Assembly: GCF_000002985.6 (NCBI RefSeq)
Contig: NC_003280.10
Location: forward strand, 6,258,501 to 6,322,500
Direction of reading: 5' to 3'
DNA: 64,000 nucleotides
Source of the DNA: Caenorhabditis elegans
Lineage: Eukaryota; Nematoda; Chromadorea; Rhabditida; Rhabditidae
Of the stretch, positions 24,886 through 37,043 are shown piece by piece; within the stretch, counting starts at the first letter, position 1; each line of letters begins with the position of its first letter. Position numbers and translations under genes: made by a program. The notes under the pieces are model-generated. The model was not told the origin of the DNA. It ran no database searches and saw nothing but the letters and a program-made list of their open reading frames with translations.

Positions 24886-26145
24886 ATGTCGTCTTCGTCC
24901 GGATCGTCTCAACCGAAACGTCTTGGTCGAAGAGTTTTTCCAAATCAGCAATCAGATCAAATTAGAAGATCACAACAGTTTTTGCATTATGTCCCACCGC
25001 CAGAACCACCAGTTGATTATACAATTCGAGTTCCACAAGGTTTGTCAAAATTATTATACCTCACTTATGACGGCAATTCTTTTTTTATACTGCATTCTCG
25101 TAAACCCGTTTTCAATTCACAAATATGTTAATTGAATATTGGAATAAGATCGGTTAAAAAGTACAGTCTGTGTTTGAAAAAAAAAAACGTTTCAACTGGG
25201 GTATGGGGTATACTAATTGAAACTAAATTTCTCTAGACACGAAAAATCCAGTAGTCTGCTTTTTCAACGTACTCGGAATCAGCAAACAAGCCTCTTTTAA
25301 AACATCGTTTTCAGAAAAAGACTATAAAGTAATCGGTGACGTATTTCAACGCCCCTCGTCTGTCGACTATTCAAAAGAGGAAACACATTTGACGTGAGCA
25401 TTTCTAATTTTACACATTTCTTCTAATTGCTAATTTTAGGTCATCATCAAAGGGTACTCCTCGTCTTGGAGGACGTCGAAATACGGTTGAAGAAGTTTTG
25501 GATGAACTCGACACCGTACTTTTTGAAGCTTCAATTCCATTTGATGAGCTCAAACAAAAAGTGGAAAGGTTCAATCTAACATTCAAACCATACGCTCCTG
25601 AAATTACAGTAGACGATCTTCCAGAAATTCCATATAGCACAGGTAACTTAACAAAAAATATTTCATGGTTACAGTAGGTGATGATTTTTGAATGGAGCAA
25701 TTTCTATGAGCAATTTCTATAGAAAATCGATTGGCAGATTAATTTTCAGACATAAAAAGAACGCCGAGACTTGAAGCAAGACCTACAAAGGAAACAATTC
25801 AAGAAGAGAGAAACCGAGTGGAAATTGAAAATCAATACAAAAAGGTGAAGGAATCTAGTTAATAAAACCATTACGTAATAAATTCAGACACTGGAAAAAA
25901 TTGAAATGGCCAAGCAGCACTATTCTCCACAGTACTTCAGAGAACAATTTGAAAGAGAAGGAATTCCGCATTGGAAACGAAATCTTTTAGCCGACAAAAA
26001 ATCAAAGGAAGCAATCAGACGAATTGAGCATGATGCATGGCTGGATTTTGAAAGAGTTAAACAGAAATTATCGACAAAACCACAAATCAAACGGTCGTCC
26101 AGTCTCCAAATGAGAGGTCCACGTATCAAACCTGAGATATCATAA
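24886..26145 (+). CDS. Unknown protein with C-terminal charged helical region
   Basis: Exons 24886-25039, 25237-25393, 25440-25642, 25750-25844, 25888-26145; 288 aa, all phases agree. The N-terminus is Ser/Arg/Pro-rich (MSSSSGSSQPKRLGRR). The middle has EEVLDELDTVLFEASIPFDE. The C-terminal half is charged and probably helical or coiled-coil (RNRVEIENQYKKTLEKIEMA, then FREQFEREGIPHWKRNLLAD) and ends in a basic tail with SSSLQMRGPRIKPEIS. There is no signal peptide or TM segment. I do not recognise the family; the Ser/Arg-rich ends would fit phosphorylation, which is speculative. Confidence 0.8.
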
Positions 26146-26431
26146 ATAATAATCCTTTCATTTTCCCCACATAATTCCAACTATCTCAACTTATTTCTTT
26201 CCAATGATAAAGTTCAAAGTATTCGCCTTTTGATGAATATTGATAGAAACAGAATGCCTTCATGATGCAAAACTCGGAGAGCCAAAATCAAGTCAACAAT
26301 TTCAAGAAATAAAATTGAAATTCAAATTGAATTTATTTAGAATAAATCATATTATCACCTTAATCGAGATAGAAAAGTACCGATTTCTAAAAAGCCAGAC
26401 TAACTTCTCTTAAAGAAAAAAATTATTAGAA
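26146..26431. other. Short convergent intergenic region
   Basis: 286 bp between convergent genes; AT-rich, holding both 3' UTRs. Nothing else seen. Confidence 0.4.
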
Positions 26432-28369
26432 TTATTTAGAAATACTATTAATTGACAAGCTCAACTTTCTCTCAGTTGGTGATTGAGCTCTTCGTTTTTC
26501 TCCAAGACTTTTCCATTCTTTCAATCTCTTCATACACTTTTCTGGTAGATCAACCCATTCTTCTCCAGTTAGTTTCATTAAATGATGTAATGCCTTTCCT
26601 GGCTCCAACTCGTAGTAACTGAAAATGATAAAAGTCTAATACTGAAAATAATTTGTAAAAATCATACTCCACGTTATACTGAGCCGCTACAAAGTATGCC
26701 CATTGGCGATTTTTACTGTAGATGACAACTTTTTGAGATATTTTACGAGCGTTCTCAATGAACAAGTTGACGTTGTCAAACTTTGCAGAGAGGTTCTGAA
26801 TAAAAAATATTTTGAATATCTTCTGTTTAGAAGCTCAAAATGTTACCTTAAACGGTTGAACTGGATCCACATCAGTTTCATGAAACAAAGTGAGAGGAAT
26901 CATTACAAGATGCCCATCCCGTCTAGTGACACTTACAGCCAGTGGCAAATCGTTTCCGAGACTCTGAAAATAAAATAGTTTAATTCTAAAATAAAGGCCT
27001 TAAATTTCTTACAACGACATGACTTATTCCAGCAGATGCCAACTCATCTCTGTCCAATAACTCTCGATTATCCGTAATGTACATGTACTCTGCTATTTTT
27101 ATGAATCCAGCCAATATCTTTGATTGATCCGTTTCTGGTTTGATATAAGGAACAATTTCTCCTTTTCCATTAATCTCACTCAAAGTTATCGCGTTTAAAT
27201 CGTTTTCCATTGATTGTTCGAGGGATCTGACTTGGATCAGCTGCAAATTTCTCAACGCATTTTAATAACTTCATAAGCAGTTTTAAAAAAACCGCTGTCA
27301 TTTTTTTTCTCTTACTGCATTTTTATTTTTTCATAATGTTGTACCAGTTATAGCCAAAGATTAAATTACCTACATTTGAAACGTTCCCGAGGCCTGGAAT
27401 AGAGACGATTGAATTGTTTGAGCCTGTTGAATTTGTTCTGAAATTATTTTCAATGAGTACTGGCGTTTTTATCATATTTATGGGACGCGTTTAAAAATTT
27501 ATTCGTCACAATTTTCAACTTTTGAACTTCACATTTATTTTTAAACACTGCCATAATTTATGCAAAAAATTACTGTGCCTCTATATCTATAATTACGGGA
27601 AGTAATCATTAGATGAGAGTTTTATTATTAGAAAAACTTAAATTATATATTGGACAATATGAAAAAAAACGAGATACGTAGAATGTTTTAGTAGAAACAA
27701 ATCGAGTGAAGAATATGTTTCAAAGTGTGTTGGCATGTACATTTTCCCCCGTTGCTAAACACTTTCCATGGGAACTTTTCCTATAAAAAACGCACACAAG
27801 AGACTCACAGAAAAAGCATGGAAATTGAAAAAAACTTAAGTTATAATTTTCAAGACTATTCATGCAAATAACTTTTTAGATTGAATTGAAATTTTTAAAA
27901 CCTATTGAAACAGGGTTTTACATGAAAATGAATGTCGTGTGGTTGAAACACATTTTGAACAAAACTCAAATAACTTTAGAGTGTTGATTAGATGTGCTTT
28001 AGTTTTTTGAAAATTAATTAAACAGAAGTCTAACGGTGAAAAATTATTTCTACAACACGACTACAGGCTTTTGAAGTTATATATATTCTTTCTAAACGCT
28101 GAGCAATACGTTTGTTTTTGATTATTTAAAGTTTATAAATTTGAAAAAAAAACACCAAACTATCATGAAAAATTTCTTAAAACTTACTGAGAAGAATACA
28201 TAAGCGGAATAGAACTATCACCGTCAATAGGAATCGGTCCATAGCTGTTGGTTGTAGCAGAACGGGCAAAATGAGATCGACGACGAAGTGTTGATTGATT
28301 GATAACAGCAGCAGCAGAATTGAGCATCTTGCCAAAACGAAATCTTGCACGACGAGATATGCTGTCCAT
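26432..28369 (-). CDS. Dual-specificity-phosphatase-like protein lacking the catalytic motif (pseudophosphatase)
   Basis: Exons (minus): 28369-28188, 27437-27374, 27240-27013, 26963-26847, 26795-26668, 26618-26432; 301 aa. Residues about 125-260 follow a DSP/PTP fold: AEYMYITDNRELLDRDELAS then AGISHVVSLG (like the xxYIGSxxxAxxxxxLxxxGIxxVLN start), the IPLTLFHETDVDP turn where active DSPs have the general-acid region, KFDNVNLFIENARK, and KVVIYSKNRQWAYFVAA at the P-loop position. Active enzymes carry HCX5R there. Here Tyr223-Ser224 replace His-Cys and no Arg follows at the right spacing, so catalysis is not expected. The N-terminal 80 residues are Arg/Ser-rich and separated by a large intron (27438-28187). 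It probably acts as a binding or regulatory protein, like STYX-type pseudophosphatases. Confidence 0.72.
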
Positions 28370-28556
28370 TATTTGAATTTAAGCAAGTTATAAATATGAA
28401 GAAAAAGAATTTAAGAAAGGGAGCTCTGTGCAGAGCATATATAAAGTAAGGCAAACTGGTAATTTGAATGAGAATTCGAGAAAAAAGAAGAATAATGCAC
28501 AAAAAGTAGGAAGGAGGAGCCAAGTTGCCTCGAGCCACCAGAGATATCAAAAATGT

Positions 28557-28618
28557 GTTTAAGAACTTCTTAATTGTAAAGATATGAGTTTAAGAACTTC
28601 TTAATTGTAAAGATATGA
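28557..28618. repeat. Tandem duplication of an approximately 31-bp unit
   Basis: tttaagaacttcttaattgt plus the following aaagatatga occurs twice back to back with almost no change. A local slippage duplication in intergenic DNA. Confidence 0.85.
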
Positions 28619-29100
28619 ATATGAATGATTTGTGAAACAACTGAAAACATCAAACAATACAAGTTGTAGTAATCAGATGGAAATTTACACTGGGGATCTG
28701 CCACAGCACCATGAAAATAGTAGTGTCTGATACTATACAAAACGGAAAAAACAAAAAAAAATTGGGTTCAATGAAACCATAATTCTAGACACCTCGATTG
28801 AATACAAAATGAATACAATAAAGTCGGAAATAAAAAGTAGCCTAATCTACAACTGTAAATTGAAAGATTTGAAATCGCTAAAAGAAAAATGAATTTCTGA
28901 ATTATGGAATTATGGAAAAAAAATCTGTTGAACAAAACAAAAGTACTAAATATTCTTCATTTCCATAATAGTTAAATTTAGTTTATGAGTGAGTTAGTCA
29001 CACAACATTTCAAAATCCAAATTTTTATTTCATTTTAACTGTTGCTCATTGTGAACAAATATGTCTACTTCCTTAGATTTGACAGGGCGACCTTAAAAAA
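28619..29100. other. Intergenic, AT-rich
   Basis: Upstream DNA of the pseudophosphatase gene. No coding frame or repeat recognised. Confidence 0.35.
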
Positions 29101-29236
29101 GGGACGATCCGTTCTATAGACTGCGGATCTGGGAGTCAGGTACATTGCCTGGTGGTACCTCACTGGGCTATAATTCAAGTCATGCTCTAGCCTGGGACTG
29201 TAACCGGTAATCCAGTCGTGGATTACTCCACTTCCC
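29101..29236 (-). ncRNA. Candidate structured non-coding RNA (possible Pol III transcript)
   Basis: About 136 bp that are visibly GC-richer than the AT-rich surroundings and full of short perfect stems: gatccg...cggatc (29105-29110 / 29124-29129), ggtac...gtacc, gactg...cagtc, and gtaatcc...ggattac. Read on the minus strand, the last stem is followed by GTCCC and a run of six T, which fits a Pol III terminator. An A-box-like TAGCCCAGTGAGG is present on that strand. I could not match it to tRNA, 5S, U1-U6, SRP or SmY RNA. The 63-aa frame through it looks accidental. A tRNA-derived repeat is the main alternative. Confidence 0.35.
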
Positions 29237-30010
29237 AATAAAGACAGAGTGAACATAGATGTTTTTAAACACTAAAATCTTACGAACATCTTCATTATAA
29301 AAAATCGTATTTTTAATTGGTCAAGCCGTTCCGCTTGCTGAGTTTCTCTCAATTTTCATGAAAAACAGTCATCTTATAATAATTGATATTTTACTTAAAA
29401 ATTGTAGATAAACGCATTTTTCTTGGATGAACGGCAATCAGAGTAGTCTGGTATGGGACAAAAATTAACAATACCGCATACAAAATCTCAAAATACAAAA
29501 CAAAACCTTTAAAGTAGTATCTAATAGTTATTCAAAAGTAGTACGAAAATTCCAAAATAATTTTGGTTTACTGCGAACTAGGAAAAATTCTCAAGAAGAA
29601 GGGAAAATAACATGAGATGGGCGGTTATCAGAAACTAGTGATTATAATATTGGTGCCTAGTTTCTCTATATGTTGCCTCAGTAACGACAGCAAAAATATT
29701 ATCACTAGAATAAATATCTTATCAAATATCTAAAGAAAACTTCTTTTAAAAAGCAAAAGAGCTGAAGTATATATCACCTAACTAGTAAGTAAGTTTATAA
29801 AGCTTCAGTCTTCCACATGATTGCTTCTTTTAAAGTTTATCAAGTACAACAAGTTGAGTCATCTCCCTCTTCTGATCTACTACTATTCACCTCATTAGTT
29901 CAAATCATGAGCTAAATTGAATTACATTTATTTACGATTCAAATAATAATCAGGTGATAGAAAACAAAGAAAAATCATCCATAAATTGAAATGTCAACAA
30001 CAAAACTGAT
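29237..30010. other. Intergenic, AT-rich
   Basis: No coding frame, repeat or RNA recognised between the candidate RNA and the 3' end of upb-1. Confidence 0.35.
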
Positions 30011-31591
30011 TCATTGCTCTCTTCTGATGTCTGGACGATAGTCCGGGTTGGAAACTTCCGTAATCTTTTGAGCGTACATGTCGAGACGGTTTGTCATTCT
30101 GAATCCCCAAGCATCCTTGCATTGACGACACAGATTTAAGTCGAGTTCAGCAATGAGAACTCCCTCACGAACACGAGATAATGCCTGAAAAAAATATGTA
30201 TCAGATTTGTTCAAGCTATTTTTTTTTAAAAGAGAGAAACAGTTATAAAAATTTTTGAGCAGTTACTCATTGTTGAAGTTTAACCTCAATAAACTCACTG
30301 GAGTACGGCTACCATCAGGAGCAGCAATATAACTGGATCCATAAAAGTGACCGAAGTCTTTGTGCGCTGGTTGCCCATTTCCACTGGTAAATTCATTTGG
30401 GAAGACTTCAGTGCCCACGCGGTTAATTCCAACTGTGAAGACGTGATTGGCAATGGCAGCATTTCGTGCTTCGATACCCCAGAGTGGTTCACTAAATTTC
30501 CATGTTTTTAATGTTTCAATATTGAATCAACAAACCTGAGAGCACCAACTGTTGCTGATGGATTGAAGATGATCTCTGCACCGTTAAGAGCGTACATCAT
30601 CCAATTTTGTGGATGATGGCGTCCGTAACAAATATTGATTCCGATACGACCGTATTTGGTTTCAAAAACTGGATGACCAAGTGTGGACTCCATATAGTAT
30701 GTAGATTCATTAAAATCTCCAACTCTTGGAATATGATTCTTTCTAGATCTTCCGATAACCCGTCCAGTATGAGAAATCACAACAGCTGTATTCCAAATAA
30801 CATCATCCTTTTCTTCGTCTCTTTCCAAAATTGGAGAAATAATCACAATATCATGTTTCACGGCCAATTTAGAAAGGAATTGTGTAGTTGGTCCAGTGTA
30901 TACAGATTCTGCGAATTCTGTCCATGGAAGACGTTCACGAGTACAGAATGCAAATGGCATTGTCCAAGCTTCTTGAAGTCCAATAACATTAGCTCCAGCG
31001 GAAGCAGCAGCTTCAATCATTGCTCCGACACGTTGATGAATTGCATCACGTTGTTCAACGACACTGTCTGTAGTTGGACGGTGGATTTTGTTTTGAATAG
31101 CGGCAACGCGAACCTTAAAAAATGGTAATATTTTCAAATATATATAACAAACTGGGACTCTCTTTTTCTCTTTTTCCACCTAATATTTGCAGTGCTCAAA
31201 GATTAAGAATGAAAAGCTAAATACGAGAAACAGACAGAACATCTCCCATAACAATATTCTTCCTTTCTACAAAATTGGTTATCAGAAAAGTTATTTAAAA
31301 CAATTTAATTTTATAATTTCTGCTCACCAGTCTTGGAGCTCTTGTTTGTTCTTTTTGAGCGTCCACAATGTATCCAGACAGTTGGAAATCACCATCTTGT
31401 GCTAGTTTTTCCGCAATAGAAGAAATTTCCAGTGCTCTGAAAATAAAGTATTTGCGAATTTTCATTATATTTTAAACAAACCTGTATGGTCTACCATAAA
31501 GAATTCTTTCGACTTCATCTAAAGAAACTCCGTCCAATTTTTCAGCCAAAGCAGTTTCAACGCCATCGAATTGAGCCGGAGCTGCAGACAT
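30011..31591 (-). CDS. upb-1: Beta-ureidopropionase (beta-alanine synthase)
   Basis: Third step of pyrimidine catabolism: N-carbamoyl-beta-alanine to beta-alanine, CO2 and NH3. Exons (minus): 31591-31482, 31436-31328, 31113-30536, 30491-30299, 30184-30011; 387 aa, similar to human UPB1. The nitrilase-fold triad is intact: Glu121 in [10 protein letters not shown], Lys198 in [13 protein letters not shown], Cys235 in [12 protein letters not shown]. These are offset by two from the human residues as I remember them. The start [12 protein letters not shown] follows a possible acceptor (TTATTCAG) nine bases upstream of ATG, suggesting trans-splicing. No targeting signal; cytosolic. It lies 560 bp downstream of the NYN RNase gene in the same orientation. 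Confidence 0.95.
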
Positions 31592-32151
31592 TTTTACCTG
31601 AATAAGATAAAATAAATATATAAAGATATGATGTTTCTAGTGAAAATGGACAAATTGCGATAAGACAAGATAAGAAAATGAATTCACATTAAAATTGAAT
31701 GAACACTATTTATTGGGCAGTATTTGACCTTAAATTTATCGGAACTTGAATGCCATTTAAAGAGAAAGTGGTGTTATCAATTGGAAAATAGAATTTAATC
31801 AAGGAAAAAGAGAAACTTTTTTTCGGCGAACACCAAATTTTTTTTCAACTTCTTATCAAGACCGAAATGATAAGATGTATCAGACCAGCAAATTTGATTC
31901 TTCTGCGAATCTTCGAGAAAACAAGAAAGAGCAAAAAAGCAAAAGTATCTGATGTTAAAGAGATCCTAACTGAATAGTTTAAAGTCTCCTGTCCTCTCAG
32001 AACGACAGCTGTCTCAACACGTGCACCCGTCAGGTCATTCAAAGATATCAATCGAGAGATAGAAAAAAGAAAACATGCAAAAAATCGAAACGTTTATCGA
32101 ATTGTTTGTAAAAATGAAACAGATCTCAATCAAAAATCAATATTTCGATTA
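31592..32151 (-). other. Upstream region of upb-1 / 3' region of the NYN gene
   Basis: AT-rich DNA with no supported frame; it should hold the NYN gene's polyadenylation site and the upb-1 promoter. Confidence 0.4.
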
Positions 32152-34024
32152 TTATTTCTTGATTTTATTTGCTTCTTCAGCCAGTGTGAACCATTGAAGC
32201 AACGACCCAAGGGAATGATCTCTTGGAAGTTCGATTTTTCCTTTATTAACATTCACGACAGATTGACTAGACTTTTCCGGGAGAGGCAATGGAGTTGGAA
32301 CAAGAACATCATCACTTAGTTCATTGCTATTTGTTTGTTTCTCAGAAACTTCTACAACAGGCTCCATAACCCATTCTTGAAGTAAATCACATCTTCCTTC
32401 TCGTTTCGGATATTTTCTGTAGAATGCATCCGCAAATTTCTTCGGAGCAACATCTTCCACTCTTAATCCATGAAAACACTGAAATATTTCCTTATTTTTT
32501 GGCAATTGGACAAGTACACATACATTATCAATACATGGCAATTCTGCAACATCTCGAAACATTTTCCCGGCTGCATAACTCATTGAAATGAGAATAGCTT
32601 CAAGTTCAGCACACAAGTAAGCTCTCCTCTCATCAGTCACTTGTCGTTTCGAATTTTTCACAAGATTATAGTCCGGTTCATGAGGCAACGCAAATAGTCG
32701 TTGACGCAAAGATTCGGTTCGTTGACTAGTGTTTTCATCTGAAAATAACAAGATTCTAGATGATGTTCGATTATAAAAATAGAAATAATTTCTTACATGT
32801 GAATAGTTCGGGAGCATGTCGATAAAACCGATCTGATTGATATTCGACGAAATCGAGTGTTAGCGGTCGGAATTTTACATCGACTGTTCGGTTTCTGATG
32901 ACGTGGTGGAAGTCACTAAAACCAGTGTAATATTAAATTTGAATTTAATGCATAGCTTTAAAAAAGCCGAAAAAGTCCTAGTCTAGTTTACAATATGATA
33001 GGAATGTTACCTGTAACACGGTTGATTGAGAATATCTTTGAACTTGTCTCCACTGACAATTGTACCTCCATGTCTGGCTGCATACGAAACCACATACAAA
33101 TCATCATAATTGATAAACGCCCTGAAAAACACGTGACTTGCCCACATTGACTTCATTCCGACTCTGACTCACTTTCGTAGTCCCCGACCACTTCTAGCCG
33201 GCGTGAATGTCACAATACCAAGTTGCTCCAATTTCTGAGAAAATCAAAAATCAGAATCCAAAAAGCCTAGAGAACAAAGATTATCTTACTGCAAGTAGTT
33301 CCGCATTTTTCGAGTTATAATTATTAACATTGTTGTAAACAACAGGCAGGAAAACAGTCACCTGAAATTTGTAATTGGGAAATTAAAGAAAACTAAAAAA
33401 TTATTACGTCAAATCTACGAATAAGAAGCCATCGGACAACGGAGACGAGGCCAGCACAATCCACGTGACTGAAAAAAATACAGAAATTTGTGCGTATTAT
33501 TTTTTGTAATTCATTAAAAGAACAGAGCCACGACTTAATTTCCCACGTGTCCACGGAATCTCTACCATCTACCAGACATCTACCAAGGGCATGCTTTTAT
33601 TCATTTCTGGCACAATTTGCATAAATATTTGCCAATTTCTGAACCAAACTGCTGTTTTTAGATCAAACTTATGACATAAGTTGGCGTCAAAAACCAAGGT
33701 GGGGCATTAAGATTGCTTGCTCAAAAGAGCTTGCTCAAAATCATCGAAATTTTAATGAGTGGACTGAAAACAAGCAATTTTCAACAATATCAGAAGTTTG
33801 TAATGATTGGAAGCATTGAATTGAGAAAATATTCTGGACAACCCACGTTCTAGCATATCCAGAGGCACTTCTTCCAATGTTGCATCCATCAATGACAAGC
33901 GGTCTCGATATTGCCTCTTGAGTCGGTGGTTTGAAATAAGCATTTTCTTTATCGGTTTCTAAAATACTTCATTTCTCTTTTTTTCAATTTTAACCAGAAA
34001 AAAAGAATTACTGTTAGTCATCAT
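32152..34024 (-). CDS. NYN-domain (Zc3h12a/Regnase-type) ribonuclease
   Basis: PIN-like metal-dependent RNase. Proposed exons (minus): 34024-34012, 33958-33847, 33468-33408, 33361-33290, 33234-33173, 33121-33011, 32915-32797, 32738-32152; about 378 aa. Catalytic acids align with Zc3h12a: Asp28 in RPLVIDGCNIGRSASG, the pair Asp113-Asp114 in INYDDLYVVSYAARHGG and Asp132 in IVSGDKFKD; the strand VTVFLPVVYN and the FTPARSGRG turn also fit. No CCCH zinc finger is visible. The C-terminal 200 residues are helical and unassigned (LRQRLFALPHEPDYNL). A 45-bp in-frame segment at about 32483-32527 could be an intron. The start is uncertain: exon 34024-34012 (MMTN) is inferred only from phase, and no AG acceptor lies between it and the preceding gene. 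Confidence 0.8.
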
Positions 34025-34151
34025 CCAATGTACATAAGCAGTGTAAATATACGACAAGTTGATTGAAAATCGAATCGATTTGACGATCACAGGACAAAAT
34101 AATGAAGATGGTGAAGATAAATAAGTAATGCATATAAAAATGAGAACAAAA

Positions 34152-35651
34152 TTACACGTCTAAGCTAAATGATTTATCGTCACAATCAACACGAGGAGTT
34201 CTCGATGACGTGGAGGCGTTTGTGTCAAGCGAATATGTTCGAGGATTTGATTTTATTGAATTCATATTTGGTTCAATCAATGAATTCATTGATGAAGATG
34301 ACGAAGATGACATGGGAATTGCTGTTGAAGAGGAAATTGATGGCTTACGGCTGAAATATATTATTCTTTGAGGTTTCGTTTGAATTTGCTGAAATATGTT
34401 TTGTTATTGTATGAAATGTTTCATTTTTAAGTTTCATCTATTAGAACGCCGGTGTGGTCAAATTCAATACGATTGTGTTGTTATTTTGCATTTATAAATA
34501 AGACTTTCGACATTTTTCATAAACGTTTCACCGCTAGAATATTATAAAAACCACCAAAAAGCCATTTTTTAGTAGTGTCTCATATTTGGCTACTAATCTG
34601 TTTTCATCTTTTCTCACCTATCGGGCTCTATTAAATCCGGTGACGCAATTCCAAAATCGTAAATCATTGAGATTGCAGGAGTATGTGGACGATTTGGAAA
34701 ATCAGAATGTATGCAGTCGTCAGCACTTACTACAATCTCCGGAATGTCTGATGTGACTGTTGATATGCTGTAATTATAATTATTCATTAAAGGTTATATA
34801 AAAGCAAATAGAAAACCATTTCTGTTAATTCTTTAGTTTCCCTGATTATAACTTCTCTAAAAAATTCTGCTAATTACCTGTAATGTCCTCTTGGTCTTGT
34901 TCCATTTGGAAGTGGCTTCCATTCGCTATCTTTTCGCTTTTCTGGTCCTTTCTCTTTGTTTTTGTTCACGAGCCATGCAGTCACCTACAACTTTGAATTA
35001 ATTTTTTTTCGATGTATTTTCATAAATATACCTGGGTTTTTGCTCTCATCAATCGTCTTCTTTTACGTTCCTGTATTTCTAATTCTTCTCGAATTCGCAT
35101 AGCATCAAGGAGCGAATCCATCTGAAATATAGAGAACTTCATGTAGCTTAATACTGAAGTTATTAGCATTTTTTCAAAATTTCTACATTTATTAAAATTT
35201 TGTAACAAAACTTCTGATTTGACCGGGTTTTTGTTTTCAAACAACATACAAAAACCTACGGTCCTCTCTAATTTCATACAATTTCATACAGTTCGATTGT
35301 CTACTGTGAAATTCCAAACGTACCTCAACTGTTGATTGTGTTCTCCGAATTGATCGTACCATTAGGAGAATAATGACAAATGAGAACATTATTAAAATTG
35401 ATATTGTATAAAGTATTCGACCGAACTCATTTTCGTACTCTCTCATTCGGATTGCAGCCTTGTCAAGTACTCTGAAAATTGCCACTTTTCATTAAGAGAT
35501 TTTCATACCAAAGTTTGACTTTTTGTTTGTCTTTTTTCCCCGATTAATTGTCACAAAATATCAAAACTCACTGGGGATCACAAGCATTTTTCAAAGTGAT
35601 GCATGCTTCTCGAATGCCTTCTTGGCACGTGGGACTGATATTTTTGTGCAT
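34152..35651 (-). CDS. Single-pass membrane protein with Ser-rich tail, unknown
   Basis: Exons (minus): 35651-35572, 35471-35324, 35121-35032, 34984-34878, 34767-34618, 34350-34152; 257 aa if the start is MHKNISPTC. A short N-terminal part has four Cys (TCQEGIREACITLKNACDP), followed by one clear TM segment (ILYTISILIMFSFVIILLMV, about residues 46-65). Then come a basic helical stretch (REELEIQERKRRRLMRAKTQ) and a Ser/Thr/Pro-rich region (SISSSTAIPMSSSSSSSMNS), ending SFSLDV. Type I or III topology with the long tail inside would agree with the basic residues after the TM. No signal peptide is seen, so an upstream exon may be missing. The stop lies 128 bp before the proposed NYN start, so an operon or a fused transcript is possible. 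Confidence 0.7.
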
Positions 35652-37043
35652 GGAAAGATTAGAGTACTGTCAGTCAGAGTTAATAACGCCAAAAACTAAT
35701 CAATTAAAACGATCAGACAGAAAGTGAAACAAATGATTAGGTCAAATGAACTTTCAGAAATATGATGAGTTGTAGTAGGTGTCACACACTAATCGATGAG
35801 AAGAAGACGACGTGGTGCACAAACGAGCCCTGGCGCCACTGCTCTCGAAGACTGCTTTCCTCCCTTGATTTTCATGCATTTCCATAGCAGCACATATTTG
35901 TGTGCGCAGATTCTGGAAGAGACGCAGACATACTCACATGTTTTTTATTATCATCGGAGAGGACATTGAATGGAAGTATAGAGTATGGAGAAAGAAGGGA
36001 TTAAAGTGTTTGTGTTTGATGTATACCAAAATAAAAACTGTCGCCATCGGAAATTGCCAAAAGTTGGCTTTTACTGAGAGACTCATTTACTAATGTACTT
36101 TTCACTAGTGTGTGACAAAGTCAAAATTTGAACCGAGATCCACTTCAAGAGCCACTTAAAGAGTTCAAGACCAGTTCAAACCAGTAATGACTTTATTCAC
36201 ACTTTCCTGATTTGGAGAATAACGAAAAAACATCAAACTCGAAACCATTACCTACACTGTTCTACTATTTGTTCTTACATATATTCATATGTAATCACCC
36301 ATCAAGTCATAGCTCTTTTTAGTGAAATGATACACCAAAAAACTATCAACTGAATAAATATTTGTATTTATATGATGTTCATTTGGTTGACTCTGCTCTA
36401 CCAGAAATTATCAAAGTTTCGAAAAGAAGGGAAACTAATCAACTGATTCAGATAACTACTGGGTGGTCCATAATTATGGCGACCACTTTACGGAACTGTA
36501 ACTTTTTCTTGGACAGCGATCAAAACAAGTTAATATATACATTTTATTGAATAGAAAAAATCGAACATAATGACATATAAAACTTAACATTTACCTACAG
36601 CCGCACAGACCTCAAGAAACTCAAAAACCCAGTCGACCGTGGCGCGCAAGTAGGCTCAATTTAGCTTAATTGAGATTTTTAAATGAGATTTATCCAATGA
36701 TTTATTTTCATTATTATATAATAAAAGTATCCTTGTTTCTAAAAAACATTTCATGAAAATTTTTTTGTGATTGGTTACCGGTGACGGAAGTGACATTTGG
36801 TGAAAATTTATAAAGTCAAAAAAGTAAGCTCCCCCAAATTTTGTGATTTTTCTTCCTTGCCAGCCAACGATCCTTTATGCTTAAGTTGACAATGTATCCA
36901 TTTTAAATTTTTAAAACTTAAAATGGCAATTTGGTTTTCAATATCTTGATATATTCCACAGAATTCACTGTAACCCAATTGGAAGCGAAAAAAAGTGATC
37001 TCAACCGCGGTGTTTGTGTAGTTTTTGGACATTTTTTTCGGAT
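35652..37043. other. Intergenic, mostly AT-rich
   Basis: No supported gene. A GC-richer scrap near 36595-36660 (ctacagccgcacagacctca...) looks like a repeat remnant. A sequence at about 36460 (tgggtggtccataattatgg) resembles a transposon end, but I found no partner. Confidence 0.35.

Noticed and set aside
29065-29256. 63-codon minus frame
   Set aside because: Covers the candidate structured RNA; stems and T-run explain the sequence better than coding.
36594-36640. Bases containing cagacctcaag, reminiscent of the lin-4 microRNA core
   Set aside because: The surrounding sequence does not match lin-4 and no hairpin forms around it.
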